This document shows positions 27,619-35,078 of a DNA stretch of 64,000 bases, piece by piece (position 1 is the first letter of the stretch; every line of letters starts with the position of its first letter). The stretch spans positions 6,145 to 70,144 of the forward strand of contig JBILKR010000014.1 of the NCBI GenBank assembly GCA_044376575.1, written 5' to 3'. The notes beneath the pieces were generated by a model, which was given only the letters and a program-made list of their open reading frames with translations, made no database searches and had not been told where the DNA came from. Position numbers and translations under genes: made by a program. This stretch comes from BA4 sp044376575 (GTDB taxonomy: Bacteria > Bacteroidota > Bacteroidia > CAIKAF01).

Positions 27619-28036
27619 GAAAAATGAAAAATGAAAAATGATTAATGATGAAGAATGTTGCAGTACTTAAAATAATATATGGAATCAGGGCAGCGGCACC
27701 TGCATAATCTTTTGCTACTCGCTGACCCAAAAATAGTGAAGTTAATGTAATCAGGCTACACAACATAGATAAAGAGGCAATCATTGAGTATCCTTGAAAA
27801 ATTACAGCAGCAATACCCGCAATAGAGGTGAGACCGGTTGCTACCTCCATAATGGTAAGTATAATCAACAATAAACGCACCTGATTCTTAAAAAATGAAG
27901 TGGCAAAGTGTCCGTTGAGCCAGTTAAGATTCTCTTTGAAATTCATGATTTTATCAAATCCTGACTGTAAAAATAAAATCACATGTATAATAAGCAGAAC
28001 GATAATAATCAATTCAGGTGAGGTTAAATGTTGCAT
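27608..28036 (-). CDS. DoxX-like four-TM membrane protein
   Basis: 142 aa with four hydrophobic segments (about 8-25, 50-70, 77-97, 112-132) and a short amphipathic FDKIMNFKENLNWLNGHF between the first two, as in DoxX/MauE-type proteins. Its last residues (NHFSFFIFHDI) are encoded by the tandem ATGAAAA repeat shared with the tspO start. Function in this organism unknown. Confidence 0.65.
   Translation of the reverse strand: MQHLTSPELIIIVLLIIHVILFLQSGFDKIMNFKENLNWLNGHFATSFFKNQVRLLLIILTIMEVATGLTSIAGIAAVIFQGYSMIASLSMLCSLITLTSLFLGQRVAKDYAGAAALIPYIILSTATFFIINHFSFFIFHDI
27617..27640. repeat. short tandem repeat ATGAAAA x3
   Basis: Three 7-nt units ATGAAAA plus a further ATG, across the overlap of the DoxX and tspO genes. 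It encodes the phenylalanine-rich DoxX tail on the minus strand. Units of 7 nt are out of phase with codons, so copy-number change would alter the DoxX tail. Confidence 0.7.
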
Positions 28037-28050
28037 GGTATATGTTTACC

Positions 28051-28575
28051 TCAAAATTGCAAAAATTTATTGATATGATTCTTCATGGCCTGGATGGTAG
28101 ATTCATCTGTAATCTTTTTATTTTGATCCATTAGTGAATATATTCTTGAGATGGGCAATTGATAAGGCATAACCTGCACTCCCAAATAATTCAATACACC
28201 CGTAAGATGATCCATTCCTCTCAGATTTCCTGCCCTGCCACTTGAAATACCAACCAGTGCCGCTTTCTTTCCTTTAAAAACTGATGGATCAATAGTATCA
28301 ATCAATGCTTTTACAATTCCGGGATAACTTCCGTTATATTCTGGAATTAAAAAAACATATTTTTCCGGCTCTACAAAGTATGTTTTCAACATATTGTTAA
28401 ATTCGTTTGAGGGCTTTCCAAATATGGAATTGTCTAATAAAAAGGAAGTTGGAAGATTTCTTAAATCAAATAACCTCATTTCTTCATTATATTCTTTAGA
28501 TAACTGAATATAAAGTTCAGAAAATAAAATAGATAGATTGTCTTTTCGGTAAGTTCCTGAGATGATTGAAATCAT
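28051..28575 (-). CDS. NADPH-dependent FMN reductase family protein
   Basis: Flavodoxin-fold oxidoreductase of 174 aa: SGTYRKDNLSILFSEL (FMN phosphate loop), FLIPEYNGSYPGIVKALIDTI and AALVGISSGRAGNLRGMDHL are typical of the FMN_red family (azoreductase or quinone-reductase-like). Cytosolic. It appears to lead the five-gene minus-strand run with DoxX, TspO, TonB/TPR and DnaJ proteins. Confidence 0.85.
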   Translation of the reverse strand: MISIISGTYRKDNLSILFSELYIQLSKEYNEEMRLFDLRNLPTSFLLDNSIFGKPSNEFNNMLKTYFVEPEKYVFLIPEYNGSYPGIVKALIDTIDPSVFKGKKAALVGISSGRAGNLRGMDHLTGVLNYLGVQVMPYQLPISRIYSLMDQNKKITDESTIQAMKNHINKFLQF

Positions 28576-28651
28576 TTTTATTGTTAATTCAGCGGTTCAA
28601 CATGTTAAAAAAAACGACAGAACAATTAGTGCTACAGATATGTCGTTGTAG

Positions 28652-28659
28652 TACCTTTG
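28652..28659 (+). promoter_or_regulatory. -7 element upstream of parA
   Basis: TACCTTTG matches TAnnTTTG and would give a leader of about 60 nt. No convincing -33 element. Confidence 0.4.
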
Positions 28660-28722
28660 AATAGACTAAACAACGAATAGCAAAGATAGTTTAGTGATTT
28701 AATTTAAAGCAAGGTAATAAAC

Positions 28723-29541
28723 ATGGGAAAAGTAATATCCATTGCAAATCAAAAAGGAGGGGTTGGAAAAACTACAACTGCTATCAATCTATCAGCAGGT
28801 TTGGCGGTGCTGGAATATAAAACTTTGATTATTGATGCTGATCCGCAGGCCAACGCCACATCGGGTGTGGGCTTTGATCATAAAAATATCAAAACGAGTA
28901 TATACGAATGCGTATTGAATGAGGTTGATCCTAAGGAAATCATACTTCAAACGAAAACTCCTAACCTCGATATTATTCCTGCACATATTGATCTTGTTGG
29001 TGCTGAAATTGAACTTATCAATTTACCCAACAGGGAGAAAATGATGAAAGGAGCGATTGATAAGATTAAAAATGATTATGATTTTATTATTATCGATTGT
29101 TCTCCATCGTTGGGATTAATCACTGTGAATTCACTTTCAGCATCAGATTCAGTGATTGTTCCTGTACAATGTGAATATTTTGCACTTGAAGGGTTGGGGA
29201 AATTATTAAACACAATTAAAATAGTTCAATCTAGGTTAAATCCTGATTTAGAAATTGAAGGAATTTTACTCACCATGTATGATAAGCGTTTACGACTTTC
29301 AAATCAAGTGGTAGAGGATGTGAGAACACATTTTCAGGATATGGTTTTTGAAACTATCATTTCAAGAAATACAACCTTGGGAGAAGCCCCAAGTTTTGGA
29401 GAGTCTGTGATTATGTATGATGCAGAATCACGTGGTGCACAAAGTTATTTGGATTTAGCCAGAGAGGTATTGCAAAAAAATAATATGATTCAGGTTGATC
29501 CGTCTGTAAAAAAATCGAATACTGAAGAAGATGACAAATAA
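28723..29541 (+). CDS. parA: chromosome-partitioning ATPase ParA/Soj
   Basis: Nucleoid-bound ATPase that moves ParB-parS complexes, 272 aa. It starts MGKVISIANQKGGVGKTTTA with the deviant Walker A KGGVGKTT at residues 11-18, the ParA motif IDADPQANATSG and FIIIDCSPSLG. Length and context (parB overlapping by 11 nt) indicate the chromosomal Soj type. I saw no parS-like TGTTTCACGTGAAACA palindrome in the window. Confidence 0.96.
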   Translation: MGKVISIANQKGGVGKTTTAINLSAGLAVLEYKTLIIDADPQANATSGVGFDHKNIKTSIYECVLNEVDPKEIILQTKTPNLDIIPAHIDLVGAEIELINLPNREKMMKGAIDKIKNDYDFIIIDCSPSLGLITVNSLSASDSVIVPVQCEYFALEGLGKLLNTIKIVQSRLNPDLEIEGILLTMYDKRLRLSNQVVEDVRTHFQDMVFETIISRNTTLGEAPSFGESVIMYDAESRGAQSYLDLAREVLQKNNMIQVDPSVKKSNTEEDDK

Positions 29542-30451
29542 TCGAAAACAAGCATTGGGTAAAGGCTTGAGCGCCTTGCTATCCGGAGCAACTTCAGAAG
29601 AAGAAGTATTGACAAAAGTATCCGCAGGAGCGTTAGGTTCTTCTGTAGCTATGGTAAATGTAAAATTTATTGAAACCAATCCATTTCAACCTCGTACTGA
29701 GTTTGAACAGGAAGCACTGGAAGAGCTCGCAGAATCGATCAAAATACATGGTATTATTCAGCCGATTACTTTAAGAAAAATCAACGACCAGAAATTTCAG
29801 CTCATTTCCGGAGAAAGAAGATTTCGTGCTTCTCAAATGGCAGGTCTTAATGAAGTTCCAGCATATGTTCGAACTGCTGATGATCAGTCGATGCTTGAAA
29901 TGGCTTTGATTGAAAATATTCAGCGTGAAGACTTGAATGCCATTGAGGTAGCTTTCAGTTATCAGCGTTTAATGGACGAGTGTAAGTTAACACAGGAGCA
30001 GTTAAGTAACAGGGTAGCTAAGAAAAGATCTACCATCACCAATTATCTTCGCCTATTGAAATTACCGGTTGAAATTCAACAGGGAATCAAGCAAGGTAAA
30101 ATTACAATGGGTCACGCCCGCGCTATTATTAATGCCGGTGATGAAAAAGTACAGTTAAAAATCTATCAGCAAATTTTAGATGAAGGGTTAAGTGTGCGTC
30201 AGGTAGAAGAGTTGGCAAGAAAAAAAGATGCTGAAAAATCTCCCAAATCTAAAAAACCGGAACCGTTTACACCTGTTGAAAATGAAGATACCGAACGAAC
30301 TAAAACATTCAAATTATACGGAGATAAACTTTCTTCTATTATCAATCATCCCATCCAGATTCAACAGGGAAAAGAAGGAAGAGGTCGAATAATGATCGAG
30401 TTTGAAAACGATGAACAACTTGAAAAAATCATCGAGTTTTTTGATAAATAA
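29531..30451 (+). CDS. parB: chromosome-partitioning protein ParB/Spo0J
   Basis: CTPase and DNA clamp that loads at parS, 306 aa. The N-terminal ParA-activating peptide RKQALGKGLSALLSG is present, then the ParB/sulfiredoxin domain with LISGERRFRASQMAGL and MALIENIQREDLNAIE, the HTH region (LTQEQLSNRVAKKRSTITNYLR, ITMGHARAI) and a C-terminal dimer domain. Translationally coupled to parA. Ends in a long bidirectional terminator. Confidence 0.96.
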   Translation: MTNNRKQALGKGLSALLSGATSEEEVLTKVSAGALGSSVAMVNVKFIETNPFQPRTEFEQEALEELAESIKIHGIIQPITLRKINDQKFQLISGERRFRASQMAGLNEVPAYVRTADDQSMLEMALIENIQREDLNAIEVAFSYQRLMDECKLTQEQLSNRVAKKRSTITNYLRLLKLPVEIQQGIKQGKITMGHARAIINAGDEKVQLKIYQQILDEGLSVRQVEELARKKDAEKSPKSKKPEPFTPVENEDTERTKTFKLYGDKLSSIINHPIQIQQGKEGRGRIMIEFENDEQLEKIIEFFDK

Positions 30452-30456
30452 TAATT

Positions 30457-30497
30457 AAAATAAAAAAGGTGAATTTTAAATTCACCTTTTTTATTTT
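30457..30497. terminator. bidirectional terminator between parB and the SKYDA gene
   Basis: A 41-bp palindrome centred on 30477; its core is AAAAAAGGTGAATTT paired with AAATTCACCTTTTTT. A and T runs on both sides let it work for both convergent genes; it includes two bases of the SKYDA gene stop codon. Confidence 0.88.
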
Positions 30498-30837
30498 AAT
30501 ACATCAAATGTTTTTTGCCATTGTTTCTCCAACCAGCATCATACTTGCTATCTGCAAAAAATATAATTAAGTCAGCATCATACTTGCTGTCTACAAAATA
30601 AATCACTTTTTTAGCATCGTACTTGCTGTTGGCAAAAAACCATACTCCGTTGTTATCTCCACAATCATATTTACTACTTGCTTTATAAACAACAAGATCA
30701 GCATCATATTTACTACTGGCAACAAACACTTTCACATTTGCATCATACTTGCTATTTGCTGAAAAAACAGCTTGAGCATTTAATTGCGATATAGCAATAA
30801 CGTTAAAAATCAGTGTGATTAAAATTATTTTTTTCAT
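30496..30837 (-). CDS. secreted SKYD-repeat small protein
   Basis: 113 aa with a signal peptide (residues 1-22, ending LNAQA) and a mature part that is almost wholly repeats. SKYD occurs at residues 29, 42, 55, 71, 84 and 97: two groups of three with a 13-residue period, separated by one 16-residue step containing CGDNNG. Each unit runs hydrophobic-aromatic-x-Ala/Val-Asn/Ser/Asp-SKYDA, suggesting stacked beta-strands with SKYD turns. The tail is GWRNNGKKHLMY. It resembles small Bacteroidota proteins filed under a DUF (I believe DUF6150, unverified). Function unknown. Confidence 0.75.
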   Translation of the reverse strand: MKKIILITLIFNVIAISQLNAQAVFSANSKYDANVKVFVASSKYDADLVVYKASSKYDCGDNNGVWFFANSKYDAKKVIYFVDSKYDADLIIFFADSKYDAGWRNNGKKHLMY

Positions 30838-30941
30838 AATGTACTTTTATGTAAAGATATAACTACGCAACATAAATTATTATTTTTTGAATGTAAAAAC
30901 TTCGCTACGAATTCCTATTTTCGTGCAAAACAATCTCCATC

Positions 30942-32303
30942 ATGTGGTATCAGAACATATTAGAAACCATCGGTAATACACCTTTAGTTAAAATAAACAG
31001 ACTTACATCGCATATTCCGGCAACGGTTTTAGCAAAAGTAGAAACTTTTAATCCTGGAAATTCTATTAAAGACCGTATGGCGCTGAAAATGATTGAAGAT
31101 GCCGAAAAATCAGGTGTTTTAAAGCCAGGTGGTACTATCATTGAAGGAACTTCCGGTAATACGGGAATGGGATTGGCCATGGCGGCGATTATTAAAGGAT
31201 ACAAATGTATTTTTACAACAACAGATAAACAAAGTAAAGAAAAAGTTGATGCCTTGCGTGCCTTCGGTGCGGAAGTTATTGTTTGTCCTACAAATGTTGA
31301 TCCTGAAGACCCACGTTCATATTATTCTGTTTCATCACGTCTGGTGAATGAAGTACCCAATGCATGGAAACCCAATCAGTATGATAATTTATCAAACCGT
31401 CAGGCGCATTATGAAACTACGGGACCTGAACTTTGGAATCAAACGGAAGGTAAAATAACTCACCTTGTTGCAGGTGTTGGTACCGGAGGCACAATTACCG
31501 GAACAGGGATGTATTTAAAAGAGCAAAACCCGAACATACAGGTCTTGGGAATTGATACCTATGGATCAGTTTTTAAAAAGTATAAGGAGACAGGAATATT
31601 TGATAAAAATGAAATCTACCCTTATGTAACAGAAGGTATCGGTGAAGATTTTTTACCGCAGAATGTAGATTTCAATACGATTGATCATTTTGAAAAAGTA
31701 ACTGACAAGGATGCTGCAGTGATGACTCGCAGAATTGTAAAAGAAGAAGGAATATGGGTTGGAAATTCTTCCGGATCAGCCATGCAGGGTTTGATTCAGA
31801 TGTCCGATCGATTTAAGAAAGACGATGTAGTGGTAGTTATTTTTGTGGATCATGGAACGCGTTACCTGGGTAAGATGTTTAATGATGACTGGATGATTAA
31901 AATGGGTTATCTCAATTCAACAGGATTGAAAGCCAGTGATATCATCGCTTCTTCACGTCAGACGGAACTGATGAGCATTGATGTGAATGAAAAAATAGAA
32001 ACTGCTGTTCAATGGATGGCTCAGTATGATTATTCGCAAATACCGGTTACAGACCAGGGTAGAATAATTGGCACCATCCATGAAAAGAAAATCTTTGCTG
32101 AACTTGTTTCTAATCCTGCAGTTAAAAATGCACACATTCGTGACCTGATGAATGATGCATTGCCTTTTGTGGATATAACCACATCATGCAGTGCTTTGTC
32201 TAAAATGATGGATGATAATGTTCCCGCGGTCTTAGTAAGGGATTTTAAAACGGATAAAAACTATATCATTACACGTTCAGATTTATTACGCATTTTGTTG
32301 TAA
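30942..32303 (+). CDS. PLP-dependent cystathionine beta-synthase with CBS domains
   Basis: 453 aa. The N-terminal fold-type II PLP domain has the PLP lysine K43 in NSIKDRMA, the phosphate loop GTSGNTGMG (69-77) and GVGTGGTITGTG. A C-terminal CBS-domain pair starts near residue 335. This is the eukaryotic-like CBS arrangement without the haem domain. It makes cystathionine from homocysteine and serine, or acts as cysteine synthase; sequence alone does not decide. The CBS pair may bind an adenosyl ligand. Confidence 0.88.
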   Translation: MWYQNILETIGNTPLVKINRLTSHIPATVLAKVETFNPGNSIKDRMALKMIEDAEKSGVLKPGGTIIEGTSGNTGMGLAMAAIIKGYKCIFTTTDKQSKEKVDALRAFGAEVIVCPTNVDPEDPRSYYSVSSRLVNEVPNAWKPNQYDNLSNRQAHYETTGPELWNQTEGKITHLVAGVGTGGTITGTGMYLKEQNPNIQVLGIDTYGSVFKKYKETGIFDKNEIYPYVTEGIGEDFLPQNVDFNTIDHFEKVTDKDAAVMTRRIVKEEGIWVGNSSGSAMQGLIQMSDRFKKDDVVVVIFVDHGTRYLGKMFNDDWMIKMGYLNSTGLKASDIIASSRQTELMSIDVNEKIETAVQWMAQYDYSQIPVTDQGRIIGTIHEKKIFAELVSNPAVKNAHIRDLMNDALPFVDITTSCSALSKMMDDNVPAVLVRDFKTDKNYIITRSDLLRILL

Positions 32304-32335
32304 TAATCAGACTGATAAATATTGTATTAAAGAAT

Positions 32336-33142
32336 ATGCCGGTTGCATTGTTAAATTATAAAGATCAGATGGATTATGTGATTTCTGTTCCCCAACAGCT
32401 AAAACGCATAGTATCTCTGGTTCCTTCCCAAACTGAATTTTTATGCGACCTTGGACTGGAAAATCAAATTGTAGGGATTACTAAATTCTGTATTCATCCC
32501 AATTCCTGTTTTCAGTCAAAAGTAAGGGTGGGTGGTACAAAGGATTTTAATTTTGAAACCATTAAACTTCTTCAGCCGGATATTATCATAGCCAATAAAG
32601 AAGAAAACGAAAAAGATTTATTATTTAAATTAAAGCAAAAGTATCCTGTTTGGATCAGTGATATTATTAACCTTGAACAATCGTTAGACATGATGTTCAG
32701 ATTAGGTGAGATGTTTCAGAAAAAACAGGAAGCTGCTTCTATAGTAAATCAAATTGCTGATCAGTTTTCAGCATTAAAACCACTGACTCAATCCAAAAGA
32801 GTTGCTTATTTTATTTGGAGAAAACCATATATGTCAGTCAATAAGGATACATTTATTCACGATATGCTTCAACGGTGCGGGTTTGAAAATTGCTTTGCCA
32901 TGTCAACTACACGCTATCCTTCTGTAACTGCAGAAGATTTGAAGGCAGCAGATCCTGAAATAATATTTTTATCATCGGAGCCATATCCTTTTCAGCAAAA
33001 ACATTTTGAAGAAATACGAAATGTTTGTCCGCAAGCCCGAATATTTCTGGTGAATGGTGAAATGTTTAGCTGGTATGGTTCACGGCTGATGAAGTCGCCG
33101 GCTTATTTTAATAAGCTGTGTGATAAAATTCAATCCCAATAA
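32336..33142 (+). CDS. helical-backbone metal receptor (BtuF-like) without signal peptide
   Basis: 268 aa with the fold of ABC-importer binding proteins for cobalamin or metal chelates: RIVSLVPSQTEFLCDLGL, VGITKFCIHP, VGGTKDFNFETIKLLQPDIIIAN and the second lobe RVAYFIWRKPYMSVNKDTFI. The N-terminus MPVALLNYKDQMDY has no signal peptide or lipobox and no permease genes are nearby, so it appears cytoplasmic. It may bind a corrinoid or metal inside the cell; that is inference. It starts 32 nt after the CBS gene. Confidence 0.75.
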   Translation: MPVALLNYKDQMDYVISVPQQLKRIVSLVPSQTEFLCDLGLENQIVGITKFCIHPNSCFQSKVRVGGTKDFNFETIKLLQPDIIIANKEENEKDLLFKLKQKYPVWISDIINLEQSLDMMFRLGEMFQKKQEAASIVNQIADQFSALKPLTQSKRVAYFIWRKPYMSVNKDTFIHDMLQRCGFENCFAMSTTRYPSVTAEDLKAADPEIIFLSSEPYPFQQKHFEEIRNVCPQARIFLVNGEMFSWYGSRLMKSPAYFNKLCDKIQSQ

Positions 33143-33160
33143 ATTTGTATCTTGTCATTC

Positions 33161-33667
33161 ATGCGTTTTACTGCAGTATTTTATATCGTTTTCTTATCTG
33201 TGCTTTTAACAGGTTGTAAGGTCAATATTTCGTTGACTGGCGCATCTATTCCTGAAAATGTTTCTACCGTAACCATTGAATATTTTGAAAATCAGGCTGC
33301 CCTTACCAACCCAAATTTTCCTCAGCAAATGACGGAAGCCTTGCGCGATAAATTTATTTCACAAACCCGATTGCAGTTGAGAAATACTAATGGTGATATT
33401 CAGTTCAAAGGATACATTACGGGCTATCAGACAGCGCCGGTTTCAGTTACCGGAAATGATCAGGCTTCCCTGAACAGGTTGACCATTACTGTTGCTGTTG
33501 AGTTTCAAAATACAAAAGATGAAAAACAAAATTTTAAGCAATCCTTCACCCGTTTTGCAGATTTTTCAGCATCTCAAAACCTTTCGCAGGTTGAACAACA
33601 ATTGATGACTGAAATTACAAGCCAGTTAGTTCAGGATATATTTAACAGGGCATTCTTAGACTGGTAA
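33161..33667 (+). CDS. lptE: LptE family LPS-assembly lipoprotein
   Basis: Outer-membrane lipoprotein that partners LptD in inserting lipopolysaccharide, 168 aa from ATG 33161 (an in-frame TTG three codons earlier is less likely). The lipobox is SVLLTGC with Cys19. The body (TVTIEYFENQAALTNPNFPQ, FISQTRLQLRNTNGDIQFKG, ELTSQLVQDIFNRAF-like end) follows the Bacteroidota LptE pattern. It precedes a TPR-like gene and secG, as in many relatives. Confidence 0.85.
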   Translation: MRFTAVFYIVFLSVLLTGCKVNISLTGASIPENVSTVTIEYFENQAALTNPNFPQQMTEALRDKFISQTRLQLRNTNGDIQFKGYITGYQTAPVSVTGNDQASLNRLTITVAVEFQNTKDEKQNFKQSFTRFADFSASQNLSQVEQQLMTEITSQLVQDIFNRAFLDW

Positions 33668-33772
33668 TGACTGAAAACACTCACTTTTAGACCACAAAAC
33701 AAAATTTTTTATTCACATTTCCCCATTTTTATTTATCTTGCATTGAATTAACAAGAGATTGTTTATAATATT

Positions 33773-34204
33773 ATGTTGTCAAATTCTTTTACAGTTGCGG
33801 CTTACAATATTGAAGAACTGGAAGGTGCGCCTTCTGTGTCTGTAAATGCATCGGAAGAAAATACTTTTCTCGGCTGGCTCGAATTATGCAAAGGTGATGA
33901 GCCTATGAAATGGACTCGTTTTTCAAAACAAAAACAAATCATAGAACAATTCATACAAACAGAACCCAAAATTCAGCCGGTTAAAGGCGTATTGAATGAA
34001 TTACGTGATTTTGAAGCTGATGTAAAGTCCAGCAAGAAAGATATCAATGCAATGATTGTATCTGAAACACTCGCTAAAATATATTATCAGCAAAAAAAAT
34101 ATAGCCTCTGCATTGATACCTATCGTCAGTTAAGTTTGGTGAATCCTGAAAAAAGTACTTACTTTGCCTCCCTGATAAAAAAAATAGAAAAAGAAATCGT
34201 TTAA
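33773..34204 (+). CDS. conserved hypothetical protein between lptE and secG
   Basis: 143 aa, no signal peptide or TM. The C-terminal half (MIVSETLAKIYYQQKKYSLCIDTYRQLSLVNPEKSTYFASLIKKI) reads as one TPR-like helical pair. Homologues sit between lptE and secG across Bacteroidota, which is why I treat it as a real conserved gene. Function unknown; context suggests envelope biogenesis or secretion. Confidence 0.75.
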   Translation: MLSNSFTVAAYNIEELEGAPSVSVNASEENTFLGWLELCKGDEPMKWTRFSKQKQIIEQFIQTEPKIQPVKGVLNELRDFEADVKSSKKDINAMIVSETLAKIYYQQKKYSLCIDTYRQLSLVNPEKSTYFASLIKKIEKEIV

Positions 34205-34214
34205 ATTATTGATT

Positions 34215-34571
34215 ATGTCTATAGTATTTACCATTCTTATTATGATTACCGCAGTATTATTGATACTGGTGGTTTTGATACAAAATTCTAAAGGAGGCGG
34301 GTTGGCTTCAAATGTGGGTATTTCCAATCAAATTATGGGTGTTCAAAAAACTACCGATTTTGTTGAGAAAGCAACATGGTATTTGATTGGATTGCTTGTA
34401 GTATTGGTGATTAGTTCAGGATTCTTCTTTAAATCAACAAGTACAAGAACTGATGGTAACGCTACGGATGAGATTATTACAAATCTTGAAGTTCCACAGG
34501 CGCCTGCTCCTGCAGCACCTGCTGCTCCTCAGGCACCATCAGCACCACAGCCGAATGCGCCACAACAATAA
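34215..34571 (+). CDS. secG: SecG subunit of the Sec translocon
   Basis: Small inner-membrane SecYEG subunit, 118 aa from ATG 34215 (the in-frame TTG at 34209 is not needed). Two TMs (about 1-22 and 53-72) flank the conserved LIQNSKGGGLASNVG...MGVQKTTDFVEKATW. The C-terminal tail is rich in Ala, Pro and Gln (low complexity), as usual in this phylum. A terminator follows, separating it from groES. Confidence 0.93.
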   Translation: MSIVFTILIMITAVLLILVVLIQNSKGGGLASNVGISNQIMGVQKTTDFVEKATWYLIGLLVVLVISSGFFFKSTSTRTDGNATDEIITNLEVPQAPAPAAPAAPQAPSAPQPNAPQQ

Positions 34572-34576
34572 TTATC

Positions 34577-34601
34577 AAATCCCCGAAAGGGGATTTTTTT
34601 T
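34577..34601 (+). terminator. Rho-independent terminator after secG
   Basis: AAATCCCC (34577-34584), a GAAA tetraloop and GGGGATTT (34589-34596), then a T-run. It separates the lptE-secG unit from groESL. Confidence 0.9.
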
Positions 34602-34751
34602 GTCATCTTGTCAGCAAGAAACTGACAGTATGTTTGTGCTCAGCAGTACACATGTGAAAAATTGTCCTTTTTTTTAGCCGGAAACAATTTGGCATAATTC
34701 ATGAAATGATTTAGCGCGAAAAATAAATCGTTAAACTTAAAATTATCGTAT

Positions 34752-35030
34752 ATGAGTAAATTAAATGTAAAACCATTACACGACAGAGTGATTGTAGAGC
34801 CTGCAGCAGCAGAGGAAAAAACAGCCAGTGGAATCATTATCCCTGACACAGCTAAAGAAAAGCCAATGCGCGGATCAATTGTAGCGGTAGGAAATGGGAA
34901 AAAAGATGAGCCGATGACGGTTAAAGTCGGAGATACTGTACTATATGGTAAATATTCAGGAACAGAAATTCAGATTGATGGGAATGATTACCTGATTATG
35001 CGTGAAAGCGATATTCTGGCAATTATTTAA
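34752..35030 (+). CDS. groES: co-chaperonin GroES
   Basis: Heptameric lid of the GroEL chamber, 92 aa. KPLHDRVIVEPAAAEEKTASGIIIPDTAKEKP includes the mobile loop, and the DTVLYGKYSGTEIQIDGNDYLIMRESDILAII end is canonical. I saw no CIRCE inverted repeat (TTAGCACTC-N9-GAGTGCTAA) in the 150 nt upstream and no clear TAnnTTTG element, so its regulation is not visible to me. Confidence 0.97.
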   Translation: MSKLNVKPLHDRVIVEPAAAEEKTASGIIIPDTAKEKPMRGSIVAVGNGKKDEPMTVKVGDTVLYGKYSGTEIQIDGNDYLIMRESDILAII

Positions 35031-35078
35031 TGTTGTTGAAAGTTAAATTAAAATCATAATAAATAAAATTATATAGAT

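Noticed and set aside
28576..30500. search for parS near parA-parB
   Set aside because: No TGTTTCACGTGAAACA-like palindrome seen; sites may lie outside the window.
30530..30770. regularly spaced DNA repeats resembling a small CRISPR array
   Set aside because: The repeats of about 39 nt encode the SKYDA protein units in frame; units are contiguous coding sequence with no unique spacers.
34453..34677. 74-codon frame over the secG tail and terminator
   Set aside because: It reads the Ala/Pro-coding low-complexity tail of secG in another frame and runs through a terminator.
34600..34751. search for a CIRCE heat-shock operator before groES
   Set aside because: No TTAGCACTC-N9-GAGTGCTAA or close variant found by eye; no TAnnTTTG element either.
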